Shown: positions 30,954 through 39,161 of the stretch, in pieces
How the letters are laid out: every line of letters begins with the position of its first letter
Position numbering within the stretch: the first letter of the stretch is position 1
Assembly: GCA_964396895.1 (NCBI GenBank)
Contig: CAYNGJ010000002.1
Coordinates: 246,015-310,014 of the forward strand
DNA length: 64,000 nucleotides
DNA from: UBA2334 sp964396895
Lineage (GTDB): Bacteria; Pseudomonadota; Gammaproteobacteria; Burkholderiales; Burkholderiaceae_C
Reading direction: 5' to 3'
Position numbers and translations under genes: made by a program
Notes under the pieces: model-generated
Told to the model about the DNA's origin: nothing
The model's input: the letters and a program-made list of their open reading frames with translations, nothing else
Databases searched by the model: none

Positions 30954-32417
30954 ACCCCAATGCGGAATGTGGTGACTGCCCAAAGACACGGCCACGTTTT
31001 TGGGCTCCAGAAACACCTCGTAACTCCAGGTGCCGCCCTCGCGCCCGGTGCCGCTGGCCTTGGTGCCGCCGAAAGGCTGGCGCAGGTCGCGCACGTTCTG
31101 GCTGTTGACGAAGCACATGCCCGCCTCTATGGACGCGGCCACGCGGTGGGCCTTGCCGATGTTCTCGGTCCACACGTAGCTGCTCAGGCCGTACTGGATG
31201 TCGTTGGCCAAGCAAATTGCATCGGCCTCGTCCTTGAACGGAATGAGGCAGGCCACCGGGCCGAAGATTTCTTCCTGCGCAATGCGCATGCGGTTGTCCA
31301 CGTCGGCAAACACGGTGGGCCACACGAAGTTGCCTTTTTGCAGGTTGCCCGCCAGTTCGGGGGCGTAGCTGGGGCGGTCGATGCCGCCGCACAGCAGGGT
31401 GGCACCTTCTTTGGAGCCCAACTCAATGTAGCTGCGCACCTTGGCCAGGTGGCCCTGGCTGATCATGGGGCCGATGATGGTGCTCTCGGCCAGCGGGTCG
31501 CCCACGGTGATGCGTTTGGCACGCTCGGCAAATTGGGCGGCAAAGTCAGCGTAAATGCTTTGCTGCACCAGGATGCGGCTGCCTGCGGTGCAGCGCTCGC
31601 CGTTGTTGGAGAAGATCATGAACAGGGCCGCGTCCAGCGCGCGGTCCTGGTCGGCGTCTTCGAAAATCACAAACGGGCTTTTGCCGCCCAGCTCCATGCT
31701 GAACTTCTTCAAGCCCGCAGACTGAACGATGCGGTTGCCCGTGGCGGTGCTGCCTGTGAAGCTGATGGCACGCACATCCGGGTGGGCGCAAAGGGGTTCG
31801 CCTGCGTCTTTGCCAAAGCCGTGCACCACGTTCAGCACGCCTGCGGGCACACCGGCTTCCAGCGCCAGTTCGCCCAGGCGGGCGGCGGTCATGGGCGACA
31901 GCTCGCTCATTTTCAGCACAGCGGTGTTGCCAAAGGCCAGGCAGGGGGCCACTTTCCAGGTGGCGGTCATGAAGGGCACGTTCCACGGGCTGATGAGCGC
32001 GCACACGCCCACGGGGTGGAACAGCGTGTAGTTCAGGTGCGTGGGCGTGGGGTAGGTGTGGCCGTCCACCCGGGTGCACATCTCGGCAAAGTAGTGGAAG
32101 TTGTCGGCTGCGCGGGGCACCAGCTGTTTGCCGGTCTGGCTGATGCTCTGGCCGGTGTCCTGGGTTTCGGTGCGGGCAATTTCGGGCACGTGCCTGGCAA
32201 TCAGCTCGCCCAGGTTGCGCATGATCTTGGCGCGCTCGGTGGCGGGGCGGCCTGCCCAGGCCGGGAAGGCGTCGTTGGCGGCCTGCACGGCGGCGTTCAC
32301 TTGCGCCTCGGTGCCGCTGGCCACTTCGGCCAGCACGTCCTGGGTGGCGGGGTTGACGGTTTCAAAGTAGTCGCTGGCGGCAACTGGCTGGCCGTTGATG
32401 AGGTGGTCGATGCGCAT
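30948..32417 (-). CDS. hpaE: 5-carboxymethyl-2-hydroxymuconate semialdehyde dehydrogenase HpaE
   Basis: NAD-dependent aldehyde dehydrogenase that oxidises the ring-cleavage product of HpaD. 489 residues. ALDH landmarks: HPVGVCALISPWNVPFMTATWK, the NAD loop SFTGSTATGNRIV, the catalytic Glu region FSMELGGKSPFVIFEDAD, the nucleophile in NNGERCTAGSRILVQ, and QEEIFGPVACLIPF. The C-terminal RQPFGGTKASGTGREGGTWSYEVFLEPKNVAVSLGSHHIPHWGV is typical of HpaE. An AGGA ribosome-binding site precedes the ATG. hpaG lies 65 bases upstream, across a repeat; the vapBC operator abuts its stop. Confidence 0.95.
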   Translation of the reverse strand: MRIDHLINGQPVAASDYFETVNPATQDVLAEVASGTEAQVNAAVQAANDAFPAWAGRPATERAKIMRNLGELIARHVPEIARTETQDTGQSISQTGKQLVPRAADNFHYFAEMCTRVDGHTYPTPTHLNYTLFHPVGVCALISPWNVPFMTATWKVAPCLAFGNTAVLKMSELSPMTAARLGELALEAGVPAGVLNVVHGFGKDAGEPLCAHPDVRAISFTGSTATGNRIVQSAGLKKFSMELGGKSPFVIFEDADQDRALDAALFMIFSNNGERCTAGSRILVQQSIYADFAAQFAERAKRITVGDPLAESTIIGPMISQGHLAKVRSYIELGSKEGATLLCGGIDRPSYAPELAGNLQKGNFVWPTVFADVDNRMRIAQEEIFGPVACLIPFKDEADAICLANDIQYGLSSYVWTENIGKAHRVAASIEAGMCFVNSQNVRDLRQPFGGTKASGTGREGGTWSYEVFLEPKNVAVSLGSHHIPHWGV

Positions 32418-32435
32418 GGGGTATTCCTGTCTGTA

Positions 32436-32486
32436 TTCTGTTTCAATAGCTTAAAAGTATTGATGGATAAGCGATGGAGCACTTAA
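32436..32486 (-). repeat. AT-rich repeat copy between hpaE and hpaG
   Basis: Minus strand reads AAGTGCTCCATCGCTTATCC then TTTTAAGCTATTGAAAC, the same order as the 23841 copy (AAGTGCTT, CGCTT, AGCTATTGA). It supplies the hpaG stop codon. Confidence 0.55.
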
Positions 32487-34009
32487 ACATTGAAAATTTC
32501 GTCACCCACCAGGGTGTTGACCAATCGGCCGATGCCGTCGATCTCGGTCACCACCTCGTCGCCCACGTTCACGTTCACCACGCCGTCGGGCGTGCCGGTC
32601 AGGATCACGTCGCCGGGCTGCAGCGTCATGAAGCCGCTGAGGTAGGCGATGAGCGCCGCAATGTCTGATATCAGGTCCGCTGTGTTGCCTTGCTGGGTCA
32701 CCACGCCGTTGACCAGCGTGCGCAGCGCCAGGTGGTGCGGGTTGGGCACTGCCGAGGCGGGCACCAACCAGGGGCCGAGCACGGTGCAGCCATCGCGGTT
32801 TTTGACGCGCAGGTTGGGGCGGTAGTAGTTTTCAAGGTAGTCGCGGATGGCGTAGTCGTTGGCCACGGTGTAGCCCGCCACGCACTGCATGGCGTCTTCA
32901 CGCCGCACGTTTTTGGCCGTGCGGCCTATCACCACCGCCAGCTCGCACTCGTAGTGCATGAAGGCCACGCCGTCGGGGCGGCGGGTTTGGCCCCGGTGGC
33001 CGATCAGGGCGCTGGCGCTTTTCAAAAAAGCCAGTGGCTCGTCCTGCGTGGTCACGGTCAGCTCTTTGGACAACTCCTTCACGTGGTCGGCGTAGTTCAG
33101 CCCCAGCGCAATGACGGTGCCCACCTCGAACGGGGGCAGCCAGACCACATCTGCCTCGGCCAGCACACGGCCATCGGCCAGTTGTACGCCGTGGGGGTGT
33201 TCGGTGGCGGTGTGGATGGCGCCGCTGTAGGCCACTCGGGCTGTTTTGGCCACACTGGCCGTGTTGACGGGTTTGCCGGGTTCGGCGCTGGGTGCGTCGG
33301 GTGCGCTTGGATGGGCGGTGGCGATGGGCTCTCCTTCGGCCACCAGCGTGTGCTCCAACTGGCCAATGCCTTCAATCGCAATGCCCACCCGCTGCCCGGC
33401 ACGGGCACGCGGCGCACCGGCGGCCACGCCCACAGCCAGCACATCGCCAGGGTGCAAGGTCATGAACTCGGTCACATCGGCCAGCAGTTGCGCCACGGGG
33501 CGGATCAGCCCGGCCGTGCTGCTGCGGTGCACCACCTCGCCATCCAGCGCCACGGTGATGGCCAGGTTGTCCGGGTCAATGGCGTCATTCGCCACCACCA
33601 CAGGCCCCATGGGGCAGAAGCCGTCGCGGCATTTGAAGCGCATGGAGGGGCGGTACACGGCCGCGTGCGGCACGCTGATGTCGTTCATCACCACATAGCC
33701 CGCGACAAAGCCGAGGGCAAGGTCAGCGCTGACGCGGCAGGCGGTGCGACCAATGACCAGGCCCAGCGTGGCCCCCATTTCCAGTTCTGGCGCATCGGCG
33801 GGCACCACCACGGCTGCACCGGGTTGGCCCCAAGTGTTGCGGGGCTTGATGTACAGCACAGGCGCTTTCGGCGGTGCCTTGTAGGGCGCGGCGTGCACTT
33901 GCTCTCCCAATGCGGCCAGGGCGTCGCGGTGGTTGAGCAGGGTGCCGTACACCGTGCCGCGCGGGTGGCGGAGGGGCGCGGTGGTGGCGGGGAATGCGGG
34001 TGAGGTCAT
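32483..34009 (-). CDS. hpaG: Bifunctional 5-oxopent-3-ene-1,2,5-tricarboxylate decarboxylase / isomerase HpaG
   Basis: Two tandem FAH-type domains in one protein of 508 residues (about 430 in E. coli). The N-terminal domain holds ATLGLVIGRTACRVSADLALGFVAGYVVMNDIS and the C-terminal one CELAVVIGRTAKNVRREDAMQCVAGYTVANDYAIRDY, each with its metal-site Glu. A linker of about 50 residues rich in Ala/Pro/Ser joins them and explains the extra length. The enzyme decarboxylates and isomerises the HpaE product. First gene of the hpa operon, divergent from hpaR. No strong Shine-Dalgarno sequence. Confidence 0.93.
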   Translation of the reverse strand: MTSPAFPATTAPLRHPRGTVYGTLLNHRDALAALGEQVHAAPYKAPPKAPVLYIKPRNTWGQPGAAVVVPADAPELEMGATLGLVIGRTACRVSADLALGFVAGYVVMNDISVPHAAVYRPSMRFKCRDGFCPMGPVVVANDAIDPDNLAITVALDGEVVHRSSTAGLIRPVAQLLADVTEFMTLHPGDVLAVGVAAGAPRARAGQRVGIAIEGIGQLEHTLVAEGEPIATAHPSAPDAPSAEPGKPVNTASVAKTARVAYSGAIHTATEHPHGVQLADGRVLAEADVVWLPPFEVGTVIALGLNYADHVKELSKELTVTTQDEPLAFLKSASALIGHRGQTRRPDGVAFMHYECELAVVIGRTAKNVRREDAMQCVAGYTVANDYAIRDYLENYYRPNLRVKNRDGCTVLGPWLVPASAVPNPHHLALRTLVNGVVTQQGNTADLISDIAALIAYLSGFMTLQPGDVILTGTPDGVVNVNVGDEVVTEIDGIGRLVNTLVGDEIFNV

Positions 34010-34057
34010 GGCAATGGGTGGGAGCCTTGGGCACGCAGCGGAGCAGGCCGGGCATTT

Positions 34058-34091
34058 GCTAATATGTGCGCAATTAAAACGCTAACATGTG
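34058..34091. promoter_or_regulatory. Direct repeat in the hpaR-hpaG divergent region
   Basis: GCTAATATGTG (34058-34068) and GCTAACATGTG (34081-34091) are 11-base direct repeats 23 bases apart with one mismatch, in the AT-rich centre of the 217-base region between the divergent hpaG and hpaR genes. A likely binding region for HpaR or a promoter activator. Confidence 0.5.
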
Positions 34092-34226
34092 AGTGTGTCA
34101 ATGATTTTGCCATTGACTTGAACATGGGGTTTTCCCGAGGAATGTGGGCGGCAGTTTCACAGCGTCCGGTCACCGCCCGTTACAGTGACGTGCCGTCAAC
34201 CTTCTCCTTTCACAGTGGCCACCACC

Positions 34227-34682
34227 ATGACCAGCCCACTTCGGCACCGCAACCTGCCCCAGCTCATGCTCCAGTCCCGCGAGGCACTGATGCAGCGTTT
34301 TCGCCCCATGCTCAATGGCCAGGGCGTGACCGAGCAGCAGTGGCGCATCCTGCGGGCATTGCTGCAGGAAGACGGCCTGGAGCCGCGCCAGTTGTGCGAG
34401 CGTTGCCTGATTTCCAGTCCCAGCATTGCCGGTGTGCTGGCGCGCATGGAGGAGGCCGGGCTCATCCAGCGCGAGCGCATGGCGCATGACCAGCGCCGCG
34501 TCAGGGTCACGCTCACGCCACAGGCACAGACCATGGGTGAGGCCATGGCGCCGCTGGTGGAGCTGCAATACGCCGAACTGGAGAAGGTGGTGGGGGTGGA
34601 GGCCCTGCAAGGCGTGTACGACGCGCTGGACACCCTGTTGCAGAAGCTGGACGCGGCCCCCGGTGGGGTGCCGGTCGACTGA
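34227..34682 (+). CDS. hpaR: MarR family regulator HpaR
   Basis: Homoprotocatechuate-responsive repressor, MarR winged-helix family, 151 residues. It starts MTSPLRHRNLPQLMLQSREALMQRFRP, typical of HpaR. The core is GVTEQQWRILRALLQEDGLEPRQLCERCLISSPSIAGVLARMEEAGLIQRERM, with the wing MAHDQRRVRVTLT. It is divergent from hpaG and expected to repress the hpa operon and relieve repression on binding the aromatic substrate. An in-frame ATG at 34185 is less likely. Confidence 0.92.
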   Translation: MTSPLRHRNLPQLMLQSREALMQRFRPMLNGQGVTEQQWRILRALLQEDGLEPRQLCERCLISSPSIAGVLARMEEAGLIQRERMAHDQRRVRVTLTPQAQTMGEAMAPLVELQYAELEKVVGVEALQGVYDALDTLLQKLDAAPGGVPVD

Positions 34683-34691
34683 GCCCCGCGG

Positions 34692-35105
34692 TCAGGCTTT
34701 TTTGCTCAACCGGTCCCAGTCCCGCAGCGTTTGCTGCAGGCGATTTCTGGCGTTGGTGTGGGCGGTGCTGAACGTGCGGGTCAGCTGCGCCCTCAGCGCG
34801 GGGGCGGGGGCAGGTGCCCCAGCGGCTTTCAGGCTGTCGATCACCCGCATCACGGTCTGAAAGTTCTCGGATGCAGCTGCCAATTCCAGCATGCCCTGAC
34901 CGCGGTTGGTGGTGTCCAGCACGTTGGCCCCGTGGTCCAGCATGTACTGCACCACCCCCTGTTTGCCCAACGAGCAGGCCCAGTGCAAGGGCACCAGGCC
35001 GTTTGCCAGCCGAGCGTTGAAGTCGGCCTCGGGTGCCAGGTCTTCGGGGGCCAGTGGCCAACCCGAGGCCTTGATCATTTGTTGGGTTTTCCAGTCGAGC
35101 GGCAT
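34692..35105 (-). CDS. Ankyrin-repeat protein
   Basis: 137 residues. Two ankyrin-like repeats are visible: EADFNARLANGLVPLHWACSLGKQGVVQYML and DHGANVLDTTNRGQGMLELAAASENFQTVMRVI. The C-terminal third (RAQLTRTFSTAHTNARNRLQQTLRDWDRL) is helical and basic. No signal peptide or enzyme motif, so probably a cytoplasmic protein-interaction module; partner unknown. I used the ATG at 35105 (MPLDWKTQQMI); a longer frame to 35168 looks non-coding. It faces hpaR tail to tail, nine bases apart. Confidence 0.75.
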   Translation of the reverse strand: MPLDWKTQQMIKASGWPLAPEDLAPEADFNARLANGLVPLHWACSLGKQGVVQYMLDHGANVLDTTNRGQGMLELAAASENFQTVMRVIDSLKAAGAPAPAPALRAQLTRTFSTAHTNARNRLQQTLRDWDRLSKKA

Positions 35106-35191
35106 GGTGCAGAGGGCGGTGTGTGGGGGGCTGAGCTTACCCGCGTGGCGCGGCTGCGGTCCGGCCACAGTGGTGTTTCAACCGTGGCCCC

Positions 35192-35260
35192 GACACCTGG
35201 CTGCCCCAGTTGGTCAACTTCACTCATCTGAAAATGGCGCGCGAATGGCGCACGCCGTGA
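35192..35260 (+). pseudogene. C-terminal fragment of a metallo-beta-lactamase-fold gene
   Basis: The frame 35192-35260 reads DTWLPQLVNFTHLKMAREW and ends in TGA after RTP. It matches the C-terminus of the MBL-fold protein at 22888-23835 (DVWLPQLANLTYLEMEQE): 10 of the first 14 residues are identical. No start codon or upstream domain is present, so it is debris of a deleted or recombined relative. It lies in the 212-base gap between the ankyrin gene and the DUF2789 gene. Confidence 0.55.
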
Positions 35261-35317
35261 GCGCTTGCGCCATGATGTGAACACTCCACCCGCTTCGTCC
35301 CGCCACAGGAGGCCCTC

Positions 35318-35566
35318 ATGGACACCACGATTCACCGCTTTCACCACCTGTTTGCGCAACTGGGGCTGCCCAATGGCGACGCAGACATTGGTCGCTTCAT
35401 TGACACCCATTCGCCGCTGGCGGGCGAGGTGCGCCTGCACGAGGCGCCCTTCTGGTCGGCGGCGCAGGCCGCGTTTTTGCGCGACGCGCTGCAGCAGGAC
35501 TCCGACTGGGCCGAGCTGGCCGACCAGTTGAGCCAGTCGCTGCGAGCGCCGGAGCCGCAGGCATGA
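35318..35566 (+). CDS. DUF2789 family protein
   Basis: 82-residue protein of unknown function. MDTTIHRFHHLFAQLGLPNGDADIGRFIDTH then LHEAPFWSAAQAAFLRDALQQDSDWAELADQLS is the full DUF2789 pattern. AGGAGG lies a few bases before the ATG. Its stop overlaps the start of the CDF transporter gene (ATGA), so the two are coupled; a role connected with metal homeostasis is possible but unproven. Confidence 0.88.
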   Translation: MDTTIHRFHHLFAQLGLPNGDADIGRFIDTHSPLAGEVRLHEAPFWSAAQAAFLRDALQQDSDWAELADQLSQSLRAPEPQA

Positions 35567-36510
35567 GTGCAGCGAATGGTCACGACCATGACCATGACCA
35601 TGGGCACGCTGGCCACCACCACCCGGTGCCCGCCAATTTCAACCGGGCGTTTGCCATCGGCATCGCGCTGAACCTGGGGTTTGTGGGCATAGAGGGGTTT
35701 TACGGCTGGCACATCAATTCGCTGGCGCTTCTGGCCGACGCCGGGCACAACCTGAGCGATGTGGCCGGTCTGGTGCTGGCCTGGGGTGGTGCGCTGGCGG
35801 GCAAGTTGCGGCCCGATGTGCACCACACCTACGGCTGGAAGCGCGCCAGCATCCTGGCCGCGTTTGCCAACGCCTTGCTGTTGCTGGTGGCCATGGGCTC
35901 ACTGGCCTGGGAAGCGGTGGGCCGCCTGGGCTCGCCCGAGTCCACCCAGGGCTGGACCATCATCGCCGTGGCCGGGGTGGGCATTGTGGTCAACACCGCC
36001 ACGGCGCTGCTGTTCATGCGCGGCGGCGAGGGCGACCTCAACATCCGAGGGGCGTTTTTGCACATGGCCGCCGACGCCCTGGTGTCGCTGGGCGTGGTGC
36101 TGGGCGGGGCGCTCTACCTGTGGCAGGGCTGGGGCTGGATAGACCCAGTCATGAGCCTGCTCATTGCCGTGGTGATTGTGGTGGGTACCTGGGGGCTGTT
36201 CCGGCAGTCGCTGCACCTGCTGTTTGACGGCGTGCCCGAAGGCATTGCGTTGCCCGCTGTGCAGCAGGCGTTGGCCGATGTGCCTGGCGTTGCCAGCGTG
36301 CACGACCTGCACGTCTGGGCCATGGGCACCCGCGACGTGGCGCTGACCGCACACCTCGAACTGGCCCGCCCCGGCCCCGACGCCCACAGCGTGTTGCGCG
36401 CCGCCGAGCAGTTGCTGCACACGCGCTTCGACATCCGGCACACCACCCTGCAACTCGAAACCCCACTCCACGCCCAGGCCTGTTCGCAGCGCGGGTGCGG
36501 CGTGGCCTGA
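35563..36510 (+). CDS. Cation diffusion facilitator (CDF) metal exporter
   Basis: Proton-coupled divalent-metal exporter of the CzcD/ZitB branch, 315 residues. The N-terminus is a histidine-rich metal buffer (GHDHDHDHGHAGHHH). Six membrane helices follow; TM2 has LLADAGHNLSDVAGLV and TM5 HMAADALVSLGVVLGG, supplying the H/D zinc site. The cytoplasmic C-terminal domain contains VASVHDLHVWAMGTRDVALTAHLEL. The tail QACSQRGCGVA adds two cysteines. Probably Zn, Cd or Co efflux. Coupled to the DUF2789 gene and followed nine bases later by a cytochrome c gene. Confidence 0.93.
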   Translation: MSAANGHDHDHDHGHAGHHHPVPANFNRAFAIGIALNLGFVGIEGFYGWHINSLALLADAGHNLSDVAGLVLAWGGALAGKLRPDVHHTYGWKRASILAAFANALLLLVAMGSLAWEAVGRLGSPESTQGWTIIAVAGVGIVVNTATALLFMRGGEGDLNIRGAFLHMAADALVSLGVVLGGALYLWQGWGWIDPVMSLLIAVVIVVGTWGLFRQSLHLLFDGVPEGIALPAVQQALADVPGVASVHDLHVWAMGTRDVALTAHLELARPGPDAHSVLRAAEQLLHTRFDIRHTTLQLETPLHAQACSQRGCGVA

Positions 36511-36519
36511 AAGGACACC

Positions 36520-36834
36520 ATGTCAACCAAACGTTGGACTTGGCTGGCGCTGTGGCTGTTGCTGGCGCTGGCGCCCGCCGCCCAGGCCAGCAGCCAGCTG
36601 GCATTGGACAAAGGCTGCATGGGTTGCCACGGCAACCCGCCGCAGAAAAAAGCGCCCACCTTTGCCCAGCTCGCCACCGACTACGCCCGTTATGCCAACG
36701 ACCCGGGTGCCGATGTGCGCCTGGCCGAGAAGTTGCGCGCCCGCCACGTTTTTGGCAGCATTCGTGCCCACGAAACCCTGACGCCCGACAGTGCCTTGGC
36801 CCTGGTGCGTTGGATCATCCACGGGGCACCGTGA
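36520..36834 (+). CDS. Small periplasmic c-type cytochrome
   Basis: 104 residues with a signal peptide (WTWLALWLLLALAPAAQA). One heme c site, CMGCH at about residues 33-37. The rest is short, with a late aromatic/alanine segment (SALALVRWIIHGAP), like class I monoheme cytochromes that end in a W-containing helix. Electron partner unknown. It lies between the CDF exporter (nine bases) and the thiolase gene (17 bases), probably in one transcript. Confidence 0.88.
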   Translation: MSTKRWTWLALWLLLALAPAAQASSQLALDKGCMGCHGNPPQKKAPTFAQLATDYARYANDPGADVRLAEKLRARHVFGSIRAHETLTPDSALALVRWIIHGAP

Positions 36835-36851
36835 AAACCAGAGAAGCCACC

Positions 36852-38045
36852 ATGTCCCCAGTTCTTGTCACCGGCGTCGGCATGACACCCTTCGCCAAAC
36901 CCGGTGCCCACGCACCTTACCCCGACATGGCCGCCCAGGCCGTGCGCGCCGCGTTGGCCGATGCTGGCCTGGCCTACACCGACCTGCAGCAGGCCTATGT
37001 GGGCTATGTGTATGGCGACTCCACCGCCGGCCAGCGCGCGCTGTACGGCGTAGGCATGACGGGCATTCCCGTGTTCAACGTCAACAACAACTGCGCCACC
37101 GGCTCCACCGCGCTCTTTCTGGCCCGCCAGGCGGTGGCCAGTGGCGCGGCCGACTGCGTGCTGGCACTGGGTTTTGAGCACATGAACCCCGGTGCCCTGG
37201 GCAACGTCTTCACCGACCGGCCGTCGCCATTCGACCCCTTCGATGCCGCCACCGCCGAGCTGGTGGGGCGCGACGACATTCCCCTGGCGCTGCGCTACTT
37301 TGGCGGCGCGGGGCTGGCCCACATGCAGCAGTACGGCACGCGGCTGGAGACCTTTGCCGCCATCCGCGCCAAGGCCAGCCGCCACGCGACGCACAACCCG
37401 CTGGCCCTGCTGCGCAAAGAACTGAGCACCGACGACGTGATGGCCGCGCCCATGCTGTGGGCGGGCGTGATGACCCGCCTCATGGCCTGCCCGCCCACCT
37501 GCGGCGCGGCCGCGGCGGTGCTGTGCTCCGAGCGCTTTGCCCGCCAGCACGGCCTGAACGGCAGCGTGCGCATCCGCGCCCAGGCCATGACCACCGACAC
37601 CGCCGCCACCTTCGAGGCGCGCGACATGCGCGAGGTCGTGGGTTTTTCCATGGCGCGCAGCGCGGCGCAGCAGGTGTACGAGCAAGCCGGTGTGGGGCCG
37701 CAAGACCTGGACGTGGTCGAGTTGCACGACTGCTTTGCCCACAATGAGCTGCTCAGCTACGAGGCCCTGGGCCTGTGTGGCCTGGGCGAGGCCGAGCGCT
37801 TTGTCACCGACGGCGACAACACCTACGGGGGGGCGGTGGTCACCAACCCCTCGGGCGGCTTGCTCAGCAAAGGCCACCCATTGGGTGCCACAGGGCTGGC
37901 GCAATGCACCGAGTTGGTGCAGCAGCTGCGCGGTCAGGCCGGGGCTCGCCAGGTGCCGAATGCGCGCCTGGCGTTGCAGCACAACCTGGGTTTGGGCGGT
38001 GCCTGCGTGGTCACGCTCTACGAGCAGACCCAACAGACCCACTGA
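36852..38045 (+). CDS. SCP-x-type thiolase / lipid-transfer acetyl-CoA acetyltransferase
   Basis: Thiolase-fold enzyme of 397 residues. The nucleophile is C81 in NVNNNCATGSTALFLA. The ELHDCFAHNELLSYEALGLCG motif and the C-terminal GGLLSKGHPLGATGLAQ with the active His place it in the sterol-carrier-protein-x / lipid-transfer thiolase group rather than classical PhaA/FadA. It likely cleaves or condenses an acyl-CoA of unknown chain. The following gene, 13 bases away, encodes a hotdog thioesterase, suggesting a small acyl-CoA pathway. Confidence 0.88.
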   Translation: MSPVLVTGVGMTPFAKPGAHAPYPDMAAQAVRAALADAGLAYTDLQQAYVGYVYGDSTAGQRALYGVGMTGIPVFNVNNNCATGSTALFLARQAVASGAADCVLALGFEHMNPGALGNVFTDRPSPFDPFDAATAELVGRDDIPLALRYFGGAGLAHMQQYGTRLETFAAIRAKASRHATHNPLALLRKELSTDDVMAAPMLWAGVMTRLMACPPTCGAAAAVLCSERFARQHGLNGSVRIRAQAMTTDTAATFEARDMREVVGFSMARSAAQQVYEQAGVGPQDLDVVELHDCFAHNELLSYEALGLCGLGEAERFVTDGDNTYGGAVVTNPSGGLLSKGHPLGATGLAQCTELVQQLRGQAGARQVPNARLALQHNLGLGGACVVTLYEQTQQTH

Positions 38046-38058
38046 CTGCCTGGGCACG

Positions 38059-38511
38059 ATGAAATCCCACACCCCCATGACCGCCTCCCCCGACTCCCCC
38101 AGCCTGGCCGACGTGGCCACCCTCAACCGCCTGCTGGCCGACTGGTTTGCCCCTTGGGTGCAAGACCTGGGTTTGCGCGCCGAGTCCTGTGGTCCAGGCC
38201 ACGCCACACTGCGCCTGCCCAGCAACCCCCGGCTCAGCCGCATCGGTGGCATGGTGTGTGGCCAGGCCCTGATGTCGGCCGCCGACACCGCCATGGTCAT
38301 GGCCATCGTCACCCAGTTGGGCGACCAGCGGCCCATGACCACCGTGCAGCTCAACACCAGTTTTCTGAAACCACTGTCCAACCAGGACGCCCTGGTCACG
38401 GCCCGCGTGCTGCGGGCGGGCAAGAGCCTGGTGTTCGGTGAAATCGACATCGTCGGCGCCGACAGTGGCCAGAGCGTGTGCCGCGCCAGCACCACCTACG
38501 CTTTGTTGTGA
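38059..38511 (+). CDS. PaaI-like hotdog-fold thioesterase
   Basis: 150 residues, single hotdog domain of the PaaI type. RIGGMVCGQALMSAADTAMVMAIVTQLG carries the central helix with its acidic catalytic residue, followed by TTVQLNTSFLKPLSNQDALVTARVLRAGKSLVFGEIDI. Expected to hydrolyse an acyl-CoA, perhaps from the neighbouring thiolase. An alternative start at 38077 would remove six residues. Confidence 0.85.
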   Translation: MKSHTPMTASPDSPSLADVATLNRLLADWFAPWVQDLGLRAESCGPGHATLRLPSNPRLSRIGGMVCGQALMSAADTAMVMAIVTQLGDQRPMTTVQLNTSFLKPLSNQDALVTARVLRAGKSLVFGEIDIVGADSGQSVCRASTTYALL

Positions 38512-38525
38512 ACCCCGGAGACACC

Positions 38526-39083
38526 ATGCAACGCAGGCTTTTTTTGCAACACACCGGCGCCAGCGGCGCCATCACCGCCCTGGGGGCGGCTGCGTCAATG
38601 GCCTGGCCATTGTCCAGTGGGGCGCAGAGTGGTCCGCCACCCTCCGAGGCCAAAGCACCACCCCTGCCCGAATTGGGCACAGTGTGGCGGCTGCCGCCCC
38701 TGGCCTTGCTGGACGGCAGCCAGTTCACCCCCGAACAGGTGCGCGGCCAGGTGGTGGTGCTCTACTGGTGGGCCAGCACCTGTCCCTTCTGTGCGCTGCA
38801 AAGCCCCGAAATGCACAAGCTGTGGACCCAGTACCAGGCCAAGGGACTGAAGATGTTGGCCCTGTCGGTGGACCGCAAAAAAGAAGAGGCCTTGCCCTAC
38901 CTGCAAAAGCGGGGCTACACCTTCCCAGCGGGCTGGGTCACGCCCGAGTTTCAGGCGGTGCTGCCCAAGCCCAAGGGCCTGCCCATCACGGTGGTGCTGG
39001 GCCGCGACGGCCAGGTGCTGCAGGCCGAGCGGGGCCAGTTGTTTCCGGAAGACGTGGCACAGCTGGCGCGGTGGTGGACCTGA
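38526..39083 (+). CDS. TlpA-like periplasmic thiol-disulfide protein
   Basis: 185 residues. The N-terminus is a Tat-like or Sec signal (MQRRLFLQHTGASGAITALG). Thioredoxin fold with active site C86-P-F-C89 in LYWWASTCPFCALQSPEMHKLW, and LPITVVLGRDGQVL as the cis-Pro region. Similar proteins reduce apocytochromes or cupredoxins; the nearby cytochrome c gene fits a cytochrome-maturation or redox-delivery role (inference). Confidence 0.87.
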   Translation: MQRRLFLQHTGASGAITALGAAASMAWPLSSGAQSGPPPSEAKAPPLPELGTVWRLPPLALLDGSQFTPEQVRGQVVVLYWWASTCPFCALQSPEMHKLWTQYQAKGLKMLALSVDRKKEEALPYLQKRGYTFPAGWVTPEFQAVLPKPKGLPITVVLGRDGQVLQAERGQLFPEDVAQLARWWT

Positions 39084-39095
39084 CCCCGGTGGCCA

Positions 39096-39158
39096 TTCAT
39101 TTTTTAATGAAAAGTGCTTCCAGCGCTTTGCTGGTAAAAGAAGTTTGCTTCTGATTTA
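39096..39158. repeat. AT-rich repeat between convergent genes, possible terminator
   Basis: ATTTTTTAATGAAAAGTGCTT then CCAGCGCTTTGCTGG and AGAAGTTTGCTTCT. The last two are short hairpins (CCAGC/GCTGG; AGAAG/CTTCT). It belongs with the dispersed AT-rich repeat family and lies exactly between the tlpA-like and transglutaminase stops, so it may terminate both. Confidence 0.55.
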
Positions 39159-39161
39159 TGA

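Noticed and set aside
30595..31392. Long N-terminal extension of vapB into hpaE
   Set aside because: The ATG at 30870 has AAGGAG and gives a normal ribbon-helix-helix start; the extension is a shadow of hpaE.
36495..38045. One continuous frame joining the cytochrome region and the thiolase
   Set aside because: The cytochrome is encoded in another frame with its own signal and heme motif; the thiolase has its own ATG at 36852.
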